In this document: one piece after another, positions 8,617 to 17,002 of the stretch
Position numbering within the stretch: position 1 is the stretch's first letter
How the letters are laid out: each line of letters starts with the position of its first letter
Assembly: GCA_946540735.1 (NCBI GenBank)
Contig: CAMNIN010000005.1
Coordinates: 1-43,952, forward strand
Source of the DNA: an uncultured Prevotellaceae bacterium
GTDB taxonomy: Bacteria; Bacteroidota; Bacteroidia; Bacteroidales; Bacteroidaceae
DNA: 43,952 bases
Reading direction: 5' to 3'
The notes under the pieces: generated by a model
The model's database searches: none
What the model saw: only the letters and a program-made list of their open reading frames with translations
Told to the model about the DNA's origin: nothing
Translations under genes and position numbers: made by a program

Positions 8617-9661
8617 TTGCCTGAGTTGATTTTTGTGTGTCACGTCTTTTGAAAAGCCTCACGTTCTTGAGCAGCGGGTTCTTGCGCTCCATGACCAGCG
8701 TCTCGATGAGAAGCAGCAGGATGACAAGGATGCCCACGGCCTGGAACTGCTCATCGTATTCGCTGTAGATGATGGTCTCCACCTCTCCCTTCTGCATCTT
8801 GGTGATCTCGTCGTCGAGACGGCTCTGCGCCTCACCGGTGTTGTCGACATGGATATAGGTGCCGCTTCCAGCTGCGGCGATCTCCTTGCACATATTCTCG
8901 TTGAGCCGGGTGATGACCGTCTCGCCGGTATTGTCGGTGAGGTAATGTCCGTCAGGCATTTTGATGGTCGAGCCCTTGGTGGTGCCCACGCCCAGGATAA
9001 ACACCCTGATACCTTTCTCCTTGGCAGCTTTGGCCATCTCGAGAGCCTTGCCCTCATGGTCCTCACCGTCGGTGATGACGATGATGGCCTTGCCAGCTTT
9101 CTCATCCTGCGTGAAACTCAGCATGGCGAGATTGATGGCGGCTGCGATATCGGTGCCCTGCGAGGCGATGAGCGACGGATTGATGCTGTGCATGAACATC
9201 TTTGCCGACACATAGTCGCTGGTGATAGGCAGTTGCACGAATGCATCCCCGGCATACACGATAAGCCCCACTTTGTCGTTGACGAACTTGTCGACCATGT
9301 TCTCGACGAGCAGTTTGCTCTTCGCCAGTCTTGAGGGCACCACATCAGTGGCCAGCATGGAGTTGGAGATGTCCATGCAGATAATGGCCTCGATACCCTG
9401 GCGCTTGTCACGGCTGATGCGTGTGCCCATCTGCGGGCGTGCGAGCATGACGATGATAAGGGCGAGGGCAGCCGTGAGGAGCCAGAATTTCACTCCCGGC
9501 CGGTATTTCGACACATCCTCCATCATCTGGCTCACCAACTCGGGGTCGCCAAACCGCTTGACACGCTTCCTCTGCCGGCGATCGAAGAAGAACCTCACAG
9601 CCACCAGCACAGGGATGATGACCAGGAAGTAGAGGAATATGGGATTTTCGAATCTAAACAT
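8606..9661 (-). CDS. batB: BatB, membrane-anchored VWA protein
   Basis: A 351-residue protein with an N-terminal membrane anchor (residues 8-25), a second helix (60-76), then a von Willebrand A domain with the MIDAS motif DISNS (97-101). Further MIDAS pieces are SQGTD and ITDGEDHEG. A C-terminal membrane helix (AVGILVILLLLIETLVM) closes the domain, placing the VWA domain in the periplasm. VWA domains bind partners through a metal ion. It partners BatA and the MoxR ATPase in the aerotolerance operon. ATG start 9661, 12 bases after the batA stop. The BatA versus BatB assignment rests on gene order. Confidence 0.88.
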   Translation of the reverse strand: MFRFENPIFLYFLVIIPVLVAVRFFFDRRQRKRVKRFGDPELVSQMMEDVSKYRPGVKFWLLTAALALIIVMLARPQMGTRISRDKRQGIEAIICMDISNSMLATDVVPSRLAKSKLLVENMVDKFVNDKVGLIVYAGDAFVQLPITSDYVSAKMFMHSINPSLIASQGTDIAAAINLAMLSFTQDEKAGKAIIVITDGEDHEGKALEMAKAAKEKGIRVFILGVGTTKGSTIKMPDGHYLTDNTGETVITRLNENMCKEIAAAGSGTYIHVDNTGEAQSRLDDEITKMQKGEVETIIYSEYDEQFQAVGILVILLLLIETLVMERKNPLLKNVRLFKRRDTQKSTQANEA

Positions 9662-9673
9662 ATCTGCGGCGTT

Positions 9674-10672
9674 TTAAGGTATTCGGCGTAATACGGAGAT
9701 ACGCAACAGTATCTCCAGCAGCAGTGCCAGTGCGGCCACGATGGCGAAAGGCAAATAGGCTTCATAGCGCTTGCTGAAATTCTTCACGTCGAACTTCGTT
9801 TTCTCTAATTTGTCGATGTCTTGGTAAATTCTCTTGAGTTCCTCCTTGTTGGTGGCCCGGTAGAAATTGCCTTCTGTGGTGGCGGCGATGTCGCGCAGGG
9901 TCTTGGTGTCGATCTCAGCAGTCATGTTGACATACTGCACCGTGCCGCCCACCATCATCGGGTAACGCGCCACCTTGTTGGTGCCCACGGCGATGGTGTA
10001 GACTCTGATGCCGAAGCTCTTGGCGATGGCCGCAGCAGTCATCGGCGAGATGTCGCCTCGGTTGTTGCTACCGTCGGTCAGCAGGATGACCACCTTGCTC
10101 TTGGCCTTGCTGTCCTGCAGGCGGCTCACAGCATTGGCCAGTCCCATGCCGATGGCAGTGCCATCCTCGATGAGGCCCTTGGCAGCGATGTCGGTGCGCA
10201 CGTTGAGGAGCAGATTGATGAGCGACTGGTGGTCGGTGGTCATCGGGCATTGGGTGAAAGCCTCGCCAGCGAAGATATTGAGTCCGATATTGTCGTCGGG
10301 TCTGCCCGATATGAATTCCGCGGCCACGTCTTTGGCCGCTTCCAACCGGTTGGGCCTGAGGTCTTCGGCCAGCATGCTGGTAGAGACATCCATCGAGAGC
10401 ATGATGTCGATACCCTCAACCGTTTTCTCCCCCCACGAGTTATGTGTCTGTGGTCTGGCCATCACACACACGAGCATGATGAAAGCCAGTATGCGCAAGA
10501 GCATGGGCAGGTGGAGGAGCCTTACCCTCCAACTCTTGGGAGCGAAGCGGTAAGGGAAAGTGTCGCTCATCCTCATGGTGGGCTCAGTTTTCCTCCGATA
10601 GAGGAAATACCAGAGCACATAAGGGATGAGCAACAGCAATAACAGGAAATATCCTTTGTCAGCAAATTCCAT
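9674..10672 (-). CDS. batA: BatA, membrane-anchored VWA protein
   Basis: A 332-residue paralogue of the neighbouring batB product with the same topology: membrane helices near 8-24 and 58-72, a VWA domain with MIDAS motif DVSTS (95-99) and LTDGSNNRGD, and a C-terminal helix (LPFAIVAALALLLEILL). The shared block ARPQ just before the VWA domain is seen in both proteins and is typical of Bat proteins. It is proposed to work in the periplasm with BatB, under a MoxR-type AAA+ ATPase. ATG start 10672. Function beyond the aerotolerance link is not known. Confidence 0.88.
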   Translation of the reverse strand: MEFADKGYFLLLLLLIPYVLWYFLYRRKTEPTMRMSDTFPYRFAPKSWRVRLLHLPMLLRILAFIMLVCVMARPQTHNSWGEKTVEGIDIMLSMDVSTSMLAEDLRPNRLEAAKDVAAEFISGRPDDNIGLNIFAGEAFTQCPMTTDHQSLINLLLNVRTDIAAKGLIEDGTAIGMGLANAVSRLQDSKAKSKVVILLTDGSNNRGDISPMTAAAIAKSFGIRVYTIAVGTNKVARYPMMVGGTVQYVNMTAEIDTKTLRDIAATTEGNFYRATNKEELKRIYQDIDKLEKTKFDVKNFSKRYEAYLPFAIVAALALLLEILLRISVLRRIP

Positions 10673-10697
10673 TTTCGTGTTACGATTTACAAGATTC

Positions 10698-11768
10698 TCA
10701 GATCAGCAGCAGCCACACCTGCCACAGCACGTAGGCCAGCAGCGCCAGGGCGACAATGCCGAGGACAGAGATGAGGGTGATGAGTATGGTGCGCGAGCGC
10801 TTCGTGCGCTTCTCGCTGTCGGAGAGTTGTGGTTGAATTTTCTCGATTGTAGGCATGTCCTCCCGCTTGGTGGTCTCGATGAACTCCACGACACTGGCCA
10901 TGTTGCGGTCGCGCTCATTGAGCAGGGCGGAATGCTTGGCGAACTTCACGAGGTCGGCGGTTTCGAGCAGCTCACGCAGTTCGGCGATCTTCGTCTGGTC
11001 CTCCTCCTGTTTGAGTCGTTCGATGATCTCGCCGCTGGTCATTTCCATGGCCTGGAAACCGAAGCGCTCCTCGAGATAGGTGCGCAGCGTATCGGTGAGC
11101 CGGGTGTAGTATTCTTTCTGGTCGCCCGAGATCTCGATGTTGTCGGACTTGATGCGCTGTATCTCCATCATGGCTTTCTGGTGAGGCAGCAAATGCCGGA
11201 TGATGCGGATGCGTGAGATGACAGGCTTGTTGTCACGCAGTCTGACATAGAGGTAATACACCAGGGCCATGAGCAGCACCATGAGGACGCTCAGCCAGAA
11301 GATGAGGCTCCAGTCGCTCCACAGGAAGGGATTGTTCTGCACGTCTTTCGGCGGGAAGAACTGGTTGGGATGGAGTGTGTCGACATCGAAGGTGAGCACC
11401 TTGAGGGCAAGGTTCTTGCTCAGATACTCCTTGCCATCGACCTTCACCTTCATGGGCGGCAGGTAATAGAGCGTGTCGTCAAAGGAGGTGATGGTGTATT
11501 CTCTCGACACCTTCACCATGCCATTGTCGAGACGCAGTGTGTCGCCGTCTTTCATCTCGAGCACCTCCACGCCGGGAGTAAGCTGCTGTGTATACTGATA
11601 GTCGGGGAACAGGGCTTGCTGTCCCTCCTTCATGGTGACGCTAAGTGTGAGGTGTGCCTGCTCTCCGATGAGCAGCTGCAGGGAGTCGATCCTTGTCTCG
11701 ACCTTCACCTGGGCCGTCAAGACCTGGGAGAGGCACGCCAGCAACAGTGATAGGCAAAAACTTCTCAT
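10698..11768 (-). CDS. BatD-like membrane protein of the bat operon
   Basis: A 356-residue protein with a signal peptide (MRSFCLSLLLACLSQVLTAQ) and a periplasmic beta-rich domain beginning VKVETRIDSLQLLIGEQAHL, like the first domain of BatD. A membrane helix follows (about 174-196, IFWLSVLMVLLMALVYYLYV), then a cytoplasmic helical region (about 200-320, including YYTRLTDTLRTYLEERFG) and a C-terminal helix that ends the protein. This layout repeats the BatD half of the fusion gene without its extra beta domains. A similar gene commonly lies between the DUF58 and batA genes in Bacteroidota. The gene context is clear; no biochemical role can be read from the sequence. Confidence 0.75.
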   Translation of the reverse strand: MRSFCLSLLLACLSQVLTAQVKVETRIDSLQLLIGEQAHLTLSVTMKEGQQALFPDYQYTQQLTPGVEVLEMKDGDTLRLDNGMVKVSREYTITSFDDTLYYLPPMKVKVDGKEYLSKNLALKVLTFDVDTLHPNQFFPPKDVQNNPFLWSDWSLIFWLSVLMVLLMALVYYLYVRLRDNKPVISRIRIIRHLLPHQKAMMEIQRIKSDNIEISGDQKEYYTRLTDTLRTYLEERFGFQAMEMTSGEIIERLKQEEDQTKIAELRELLETADLVKFAKHSALLNERDRNMASVVEFIETTKREDMPTIEKIQPQLSDSEKRTKRSRTILITLISVLGIVALALLAYVLWQVWLLLI

Positions 11769-11782
11769 GCGTAAAAGTCTTT

Positions 11783-12652
11783 TTAGGTTCTCATATCAAA
11801 CAGCATCTTGAGCGACTTCACGAAATCGTCCTTGGTGGAGATGGAGATGTGGTCGACATTGCTCTTGGTGAAAGTCTGCCTGAGCTGGGCCTGCCTTTTC
11901 ATCCAGTAGGCCGTGTGGGCGTGGCGCAGTCGCTTGCTACTGGTGTCGATCACCATCTCATGCCCCGTCTCGGCATCCTTGATGCGCATCAGGCCTACAT
12001 CGGGCAATTCCTTTGCCCGCTGGTCGTAGACTTGGATAGCCACCACGTCGTGCTTCTGGTTGGCAATGGTGAGCTGGCTCTCAAACTCCGTCCTGACGAA
12101 GAAATCGCTCAGCAGGAATGCCGTGCAGCTGCGCTTCATCACCCTGGTGAGAAACTCCACGGCCATGCCCACATCTGTGCGCAGGCTCTGCGGCTTGAAG
12201 TCGAGCATCTCGCGTATGATATAGAGGATGTGCTTGCGCCCTTTCTTGGGCGGGATGTATTTCTCGATCTGGTCGGAGAAGAAGATCACCCCGATCTTGT
12301 CGTTGTTCTGGATGGCACTGAAAGCGAGTGTTGCGGCGATTTCCGCCACCATGTCGCGCTTGGTCTGCCTCACCGTACCGAAGTCAAGAGAGCCGCTGAC
12401 GTCGACGAGCAACATGACGGTGAGCTCACGCTCCTCCTCGAAGACCTTGACGAAAGGCCTGTGGAAGCGTGCCGTCACATTCCAGTCGATGTCACGCACA
12501 TCGTCGCCATACTGATACTCCCTCACCTCCGAGAAAGCCATACCACGGCCTTTGAAAGCCGAGTGATACTGGCCTGCGAAGATGTTCTGGCTCAGCCGGC
12601 GCGTCCGGATCTCGATCTGGCGGACTTTTTTCAGCAACTCTGATGTCTCCAT
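11783..12652 (-). CDS. DUF58 domain protein, MoxR partner
   Basis: A 289-residue soluble protein of the DUF58 family. The hallmark block GMAFSEVREYQYGDDVRDID followed by WNVTARF is near 35-65. A degenerate VWA fold follows with LLVDVSGSLDFGT in place of a full MIDAS. DUF58 genes almost always follow a moxR-type AAA+ ATPase gene, and the pair is thought to act as a chaperone-like module. Here the coupling is direct: the moxR stop TGA (12654-12652) overlaps this ATG (12652-12650) as TGATG. The in-frame TTG three bases upstream is not preferred. Confidence 0.9.
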   Translation of the reverse strand: METSELLKKVRQIEIRTRRLSQNIFAGQYHSAFKGRGMAFSEVREYQYGDDVRDIDWNVTARFHRPFVKVFEEERELTVMLLVDVSGSLDFGTVRQTKRDMVAEIAATLAFSAIQNNDKIGVIFFSDQIEKYIPPKKGRKHILYIIREMLDFKPQSLRTDVGMAVEFLTRVMKRSCTAFLLSDFFVRTEFESQLTIANQKHDVVAIQVYDQRAKELPDVGLMRIKDAETGHEMVIDTSSKRLRHAHTAYWMKRQAQLRQTFTKSNVDHISISTKDDFVKSLKMLFDMRT

Positions 12653-13647
12653 CAAGGCACCTCCACTTTGTTGATGATGCGGCTAATGATTTCCTCGCTC
12701 TTGACGTTGGTGGCCTCTGCCTCATAAGTGAGTCCGATACGGTGGCGGAGCACGTCGTGAGCGATGGCCTTCACGTCCTCCGGCACGACAAAGCCGCGGC
12801 GCTTGATGAAGGCATAGGCACGGGCAGCCTTGGCCAGGCTGATGCTGGCACGTGGCGAGCCACCGAAGCTGATGAGGTCGCGCATGTCATTGAGCCCATA
12901 TCGGTCGGGATAACGGGTAGCGAAGACGATGTCGGCGATATACTGTTCGATCTTCTCGTCGATATAGACCTGGCGCACCACATCGCGTGCGGCGATGATT
13001 TCCTGAGCCGTAGTAACGGGTTTCACCTCTGGCAAGCTGCTGTGGAGGTTTTCACGGATGATGAGTTTTTCCTCCTGGATCGTGGGGTAATCAATCACGG
13101 CCTTGAGCATGAAACGGTCGACTTGTGCCTCGGGCAACTGATAGGTGCCCTCTTGTTCGATCGGGTTCTGTGTAGCCATGACCAGGAAGGGGTCAGGCAG
13201 TGCGAACGTGTTGTCACCGATGGTGACCTGATGCTCCTGCATAGCCTCGAGCAATGCGCTCTGAACTTTAGCTGGAGCACGGTTGATTTCGTCGGCCAGG
13301 ACGAAGTTGGCGAAGACCGGTCCTTTCTTCACCTGGAATTTCTCTTCTTTCTGGGAATAAATCATCGTACCGACGACATCAGCCGGCAGAAGGTCTGGGG
13401 TGAACTGGATGCGGCTGTATTTGGCATCGATGAGCTGCGCCAGAGTCTTGATGGCCAAAGTCTTGGCCAGTCCGGGCACACCTTCGAGCAAGATATGCCC
13501 ATCACTGAGCAGACCGATGAGAAGTGAGTCGACGAGATGTTTCTGTCCGACAATCACCCGGTCCATGCCCATGGTGAGATTGGATACGAAAGCACTTTGC
13601 TGTTCGATCCGCAAATTAAGTTCGCGGATATCAAATGAATCTGCCAT
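12652..13647 (-). CDS. MoxR-family AAA+ ATPase
   Basis: A 331-residue cytosolic AAA+ ATPase. Walker A is GVPGLAKT (56-63), Walker B is FVLADEINRAP, and the MoxR signature region ALLEAMQEHQVTIG and ATQNPIEQEGTYQLPEAQ follows. The C-terminal lid includes YGLNDMRDLISFGGSPRASI. MoxR ATPases are thought to assemble or mature complexes with VWA proteins; here the targets would be DUF58, BatA and BatB. It is the first gene of the block, with a TAnnTTTG promoter element at 13715-13708, and overlaps the DUF58 gene by one base. ATG start. Confidence 0.93.
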   Translation of the reverse strand: MADSFDIRELNLRIEQQSAFVSNLTMGMDRVIVGQKHLVDSLLIGLLSDGHILLEGVPGLAKTLAIKTLAQLIDAKYSRIQFTPDLLPADVVGTMIYSQKEEKFQVKKGPVFANFVLADEINRAPAKVQSALLEAMQEHQVTIGDNTFALPDPFLVMATQNPIEQEGTYQLPEAQVDRFMLKAVIDYPTIQEEKLIIRENLHSSLPEVKPVTTAQEIIAARDVVRQVYIDEKIEQYIADIVFATRYPDRYGLNDMRDLISFGGSPRASISLAKAARAYAFIKRRGFVVPEDVKAIAHDVLRHRIGLTYEAEATNVKSEEIISRIINKVEVP

Positions 13648-13707
13648 AAAATGTTATGTTTAGTCGTTATTTCCAATGTTTTGCGGTATGTCCGCTGAAT
13701 TTGAACG

Positions 13708-13715
13708 CAAAAGTA
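13708..13715 (-). promoter_or_regulatory. Bacteroidota -7 element of the moxR-bat block
   Basis: TACTTTTG on the minus strand matches TAnnTTTG and is followed by GCG. It lies 60 bases above the moxR start codon. No clear TTG is seen at the usual -33 distance, so the upstream element is weak. Confidence 0.55.
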
Positions 13716-13860
13716 CAACATTAAACACTCACAGCCGAAAAAATCAAACTAAATAATATTAAAAAAGTTTCCAAAATCTTATTTTTAAGAATCTTTTACT
13801 CCTATAAATAAGATATATTTTTCTGAATGCGGATTTTTCACTATCTTAGCGGCGAGATAT
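13716..13860. other. AT-rich divergent intergenic region
   Basis: About 145 bases, strongly AT-rich, between the moxR promoter and the truncated ATPase gene. Just before the latter, TATCTTAG (plus strand, around 13843) resembles a decayed TAnnTTTG element. Nothing else is recognised. Confidence 0.4.
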
Positions 13861-14255
13861 ATGATGAACAAACGAACTGGAGGAGGAAACTTCATGAACA
13901 ATCCAAGCACGTCATATCCTGACAGACGGCGCTATCCCGTCGGCATACAGACTTTCTCGGAGATCATAGAGAAAGGCTATGTCTATATTGACAAGACCGA
14001 CCTGATGTGGCGGATGCAGCAAATGAGCAAGTATATCTTCCTGAGCCGCCCGAGGCCGACATGGTGGTCTTCATGCCCGACACGATCTACGTGATGGAGC
14101 TCAAGATCAACGGCACGGCGCAGGACGCCCTCGACCAGATCAACGACAGGGGCTATGCCCTGCGCTACGCCACCGACGGCCGCCGCATCGTGAAGGCCGG
14201 CATCGGCTTCTCCGTCGAGAAGCGGGCAATGACGGATTACATTATTGAAGATTGA
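13861..14255 (+). pseudogene. Remnant of an AAA-ATPase-like/PD-(D/E)XK protein, centre deleted
   Basis: The first reading frame (from 13861) encodes the start of the large Bacteroidota family with an AAA-ATPase-like N-terminal domain: [38 protein letters not shown], where intact members continue RRFGKS (Walker A). Right after SRPR the family sequence is lost. The other frame continues as the family's C-terminal PD-(D/E)XK nuclease: [20 protein letters not shown], then GTAQDALDQINDRGYALRY and GIGFSVEKRAMTDYI. About 400 residues (ATPase core and linker) are missing and the two ends are out of frame, so this is an inactive remnant. The junction is near 14050-14060, within the short sequence CGCCCGAGGC. 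Confidence 0.85.
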
Positions 14256-14359
14256 AAATTGAAGATTCTTGATAAGGCAAGCGTCCCTTCGGGCCGAGCG
14301 GAAAAATGATTCCGGCCGGGGGCCGATACATTCCCGGATATCACATCATCAATTAAATG

Positions 14360-14391
14360 TAGAGACGTCACATTGGGGCGTCTCTATTTTT
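14360..14391 (+). terminator. Hairpin with T-tail, possible dispersed repeat
   Basis: Arms TAGAGACG (14360-14367) and CGTCTCTA (14379-14386) form an 8-bp stem with an 11-base loop, followed by TTTTTATC on the plus strand. It may terminate transcription from the remnant gene at 13861. The stem resembles the short GTAGAGACG-type palindromes found in many Bacteroidota genomes, so it could also be a copy of a dispersed repeat. The rest of 14256-14504 shows nothing recognisable. Confidence 0.6.
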
Positions 14392-14504
14392 ATCAGAAAA
14401 CCAGTCCTGGCATTGAGGGTAATCTCTCATCTGATTCAGGGGCTTAACCTGTGCAAAACCATAAAAGGAGCACGAGGAGCAACGAGCAAGGCAGTGGCGG
14501 CGGA

Positions 14505-15014
14505 TTATTCCTCAACGGGCTTAGGAAGCGTGTCCTCGAGATACGCGCGGAAGGCTTGAAGGGCTCTGAAAGTGGCATTGGCCAGATTGATGTCACGTCC
14601 CTCGTCTTCTTCCAGTTTCAGGGTCCTGACATGGCCTTTGGTACCGAAACCGAGCCAGATTGTGCCCACAGGAATCTCCTTGGTGCCACCTCCAGGTCCG
14701 GCTATACCCGTCGCTGCGATGGCATAATCGACATTCAACGCCTCACAGGCTCCTTCCACCATAGCGATGGCGACTTCCTCACAGACAGCGGTTTTCTCCT
14801 CAAGCAGTTGATGGTCGACATGGAGGAGACGCTCTTTCACCTCGTTGGTATAGGAGACTATGCCTCCTTTGAAATATTCTGACGCGCCGGGAATGGAAAT
14901 AATGGCTTCGGCAATACGTCCGCCAGTACAGCTCTCAGCTGTTCCGAGGGTCTTTCCCGACTCATAGAGCAGCGTCTGTATCTCGCGGCTCAGGACTTTA
15001 CTCTCTAATTGCAT
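14505..15014 (-). CDS. pncC: CinA C-terminal domain protein (nicotinamide-nucleotide amidase)
   Basis: A 169-residue stand-alone CinA C-terminal domain. The family motif TLGTAESCTGGRIAEAI lies near the N-terminus; then SYTNEVKERLL, AIAMVEGACEALNVDYAIAA, TGIAGPGGGT and PVGTIWLGFG. In E. coli the equivalent YgaD/PncC deamidates nicotinamide mononucleotide to nicotinic acid mononucleotide, a pyridine-nucleotide recycling step. The molybdopterin-binding N-terminal half of full CinA is absent. Start chosen at ATG 15014 (MQLESKVLS); the frame is open to a TTG at 15047 without family similarity. It follows tsaD by 57 bases in the same direction. Recycling to nicotinic acid mononucleotide would feed NadE, which is also in the window (inference). 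Confidence 0.92.
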   Translation of the reverse strand: MQLESKVLSREIQTLLYESGKTLGTAESCTGGRIAEAIISIPGASEYFKGGIVSYTNEVKERLLHVDHQLLEEKTAVCEEVAIAMVEGACEALNVDYAIAATGIAGPGGGTKEIPVGTIWLGFGTKGHVRTLKLEEDEGRDINLANATFRALQAFRAYLEDTLPKPVEE

Positions 15015-15071
15015 GGATGTATGGTTGTTTTGAAAATGTAACGACAAAAAGTATTCGGCAAGTTGGCACGC

Positions 15072-16103
15072 CTACTGGAATGTCACCTTGGAGAAAGCAG
15101 GAGCGTCGATAGGACAGAAAACCCCATCGAGGAATTTATAGTAACCCGTAATGGCGATCATGGCCGCATTGTCGGTGGTATAGCTGAATTTCGGGATGTA
15201 GATTTTCCATCCGTATTTGGCAGCATGCTCACGGAACGCATTGCGCAAGCCATTGTTGGCCGAAACGCCTCCAGCAAGTGCCACATGCTTGATGCGGGTT
15301 TCCTTGACGGCCATGCGGAGTTTCTTCATCAAAATGTCGACGATGGTGAACTCGAGACTGGCGGCCAGGTCTTCCTTATGGTGCTCCACGAAATCAGGAT
15401 CATCCTTCACCCAGTCGCGGAGGTTGTAGAGGAAAGAGGTCTTCAGACCACTGAAACTGTAGTCCATGCCTGGGATATGCGGTTCGGCAAACCGATAGGC
15501 ATGGGGATTACCCTGACGCGCCAACCGGTCGATGATGGGTCCGCCGGGGTATCCGAGTCCCATCACCTTGGAACATTTGTCGATGGCCTCTCCTGCCGCA
15601 TCGTCGATGGTCTGGCCCAATACCTCCATATCGTTGTAGGCATTGACTTTCACGATCTGAGAATTTCCACCGCTCACCAAAAGGCAAAGGAAAGGCATGG
15701 GCGGGGCCGAGGTATCATCGTCGCTCTCCTTGATGAAATGCGCCATGACATGACCTTGCAGGTGGTTGACATCAATGAGAGGAATGCCCAAAGCCCTGGC
15801 AAACCCCTTGGCGAAACTCACCCCCACGAGCAGCGAGCCCATGAGACCGGGTCCGCGTGTAAAGGCAACTGCGGAAAGCATCTCCTTGGTGATGCCCGCC
15901 CGCTTGATGGCCTGGTCGACCACAGGCACCACATTCTGCTGGTGAGCCCTGGATGCCAGTTCGGGCACCACCCCGCCATAGTCGCGGTGCACATCCTGCG
16001 ACGCTGTGACGTTGCTGAGCAACACCCCATTGCGCAGCACAGCGGCAGAGGTGTCGTCGCAGCTGCTCTCTATCCCCAATATGTAAATATCTTTCTTCTC
16101 CAT
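15072..16103 (-). CDS. tsaD: tRNA N6-threonylcarbamoyladenosine transferase TsaD
   Basis: Catalyses transfer of threonylcarbamoyl to A37 of tRNAs that read ANN codons, with TsaB and TsaE. The 343-residue protein has the expected ASKHA-fold signatures: ILGIESSCDDTSAAV, DYGGVVPELASRAHQQ, TRGPGLMGSLLVG, metal-binding NHLQGH (H114 and H118), LCLLVSGGNSQIV, DDAAGEAIDKCSK, LGYPGGP, ALAGGVSANNGLR and a terminal TDNAAMIA. The start is ATG 16103 (MEKKDIYILGIESS), one base after the map stop (TGA-C-ATG), rather than ATG 16130, which would overlap map. Translational coupling to map is likely. Confidence 0.97.
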   Translation of the reverse strand: MEKKDIYILGIESSCDDTSAAVLRNGVLLSNVTASQDVHRDYGGVVPELASRAHQQNVVPVVDQAIKRAGITKEMLSAVAFTRGPGLMGSLLVGVSFAKGFARALGIPLIDVNHLQGHVMAHFIKESDDDTSAPPMPFLCLLVSGGNSQIVKVNAYNDMEVLGQTIDDAAGEAIDKCSKVMGLGYPGGPIIDRLARQGNPHAYRFAEPHIPGMDYSFSGLKTSFLYNLRDWVKDDPDFVEHHKEDLAASLEFTIVDILMKKLRMAVKETRIKHVALAGGVSANNGLRNAFREHAAKYGWKIYIPKFSYTTDNAAMIAITGYYKFLDGVFCPIDAPAFSKVTFQ

Positions 16104-16104
16104 G

Positions 16105-16968
16105 TCAATAGCTAAGGATTTCGACGCCATGCTCGGTCATCACGAAGGTATGCTCCCACTGGGCACTGGGCAGCTCATCGTCGGAGATGACTTCCCATCC
16201 GTAGGGATCGTCATCATCGATAAACACACGCCATGAGCCCATGTTGATCATCGGCTCGATGGTGAACACCATGCCTGGGACGAGCAACATGCCCTGCCCG
16301 CGGTGTCCGAAGTGAGGTACATCGGGCAATTCATGGAACTTGAGCCCCACCCCATGTCCGCAAAGGTCGCGCACCACGCCATAATGGTATTTCTTGCAAT
16401 GCTTCTCGATAGCATGGCCGATATCACCCACGAAACTGTAAGGCTTGGCTGCCTCCGCTCCGATCTCGAGACACTCACGTGCCACCCTCACCAGCTGCTC
16501 GCACTCGGGCGAGGTCTTACCGATGATGAACATGCGCGAGGCATCGGCGTAATAGCCGTCGAGGATGGTGGTGAAATCGACATTGATGATATCGCCCTCC
16601 TGGAGGACATCCTCCTCTTTGGGAATGCCATGGCAGACCACCTCATTGATGCTGGTGCAGACACTCTTGGGGAAGCCCTCATAACCCAGGCAGGCCGGCG
16701 TGGCTCCATGACTGGTGCAATAGTCGTAACAGATCTTGTCGATCTCAAGGGTATTCATGCCCGCATGGATCTGTCGGGCCACCTCGTCGAGGACACCGGT
16801 ATTGACCACCCCGCTCCGCCGGATACCCTCTATCTCCTCGGGTGTGCGGATAAGGTCGCGGGTCGGCACCTCCTTGCCCTTGTTCTCCCAATACATCACC
16901 TGCTTGTCGAGTTCGGTGAGAGGCTGACCCGGCAGCAGATTCCATTTTCTTTTCCTTTTGGATGTCAT
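16105..16968 (-). CDS. map: Methionine aminopeptidase
   Basis: Removes the initiator methionine from new proteins; a cytosolic dinuclear metalloprotease. The 287-residue protein shows all five metal ligands: D131 (NVDFT), D142 (ADASRMF), H205 (CGHGVG), E238 (FTIEPM) and E272 (WEHTF), plus the substrate histidine in KFHELP. An N-terminal extension of about 40 residues with a basic start (KRKRKWNLLPGQPL) precedes the catalytic domain. Similar leaders occur in other Bacteroidota enzymes and might contact the ribosome (inference). ATG start. It is followed immediately by tsaD, so two translation-linked modifying enzymes share a transcript. Confidence 0.97.
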   Translation of the reverse strand: MTSKRKRKWNLLPGQPLTELDKQVMYWENKGKEVPTRDLIRTPEEIEGIRRSGVVNTGVLDEVARQIHAGMNTLEIDKICYDYCTSHGATPACLGYEGFPKSVCTSINEVVCHGIPKEEDVLQEGDIINVDFTTILDGYYADASRMFIIGKTSPECEQLVRVARECLEIGAEAAKPYSFVGDIGHAIEKHCKKYHYGVVRDLCGHGVGLKFHELPDVPHFGHRGQGMLLVPGMVFTIEPMINMGSWRVFIDDDDPYGWEVISDDELPSAQWEHTFVMTEHGVEILSY

Positions 16969-17002
16969 GATATCGTTTTTGTGTAAAATATAACCACGTT
17001 TC

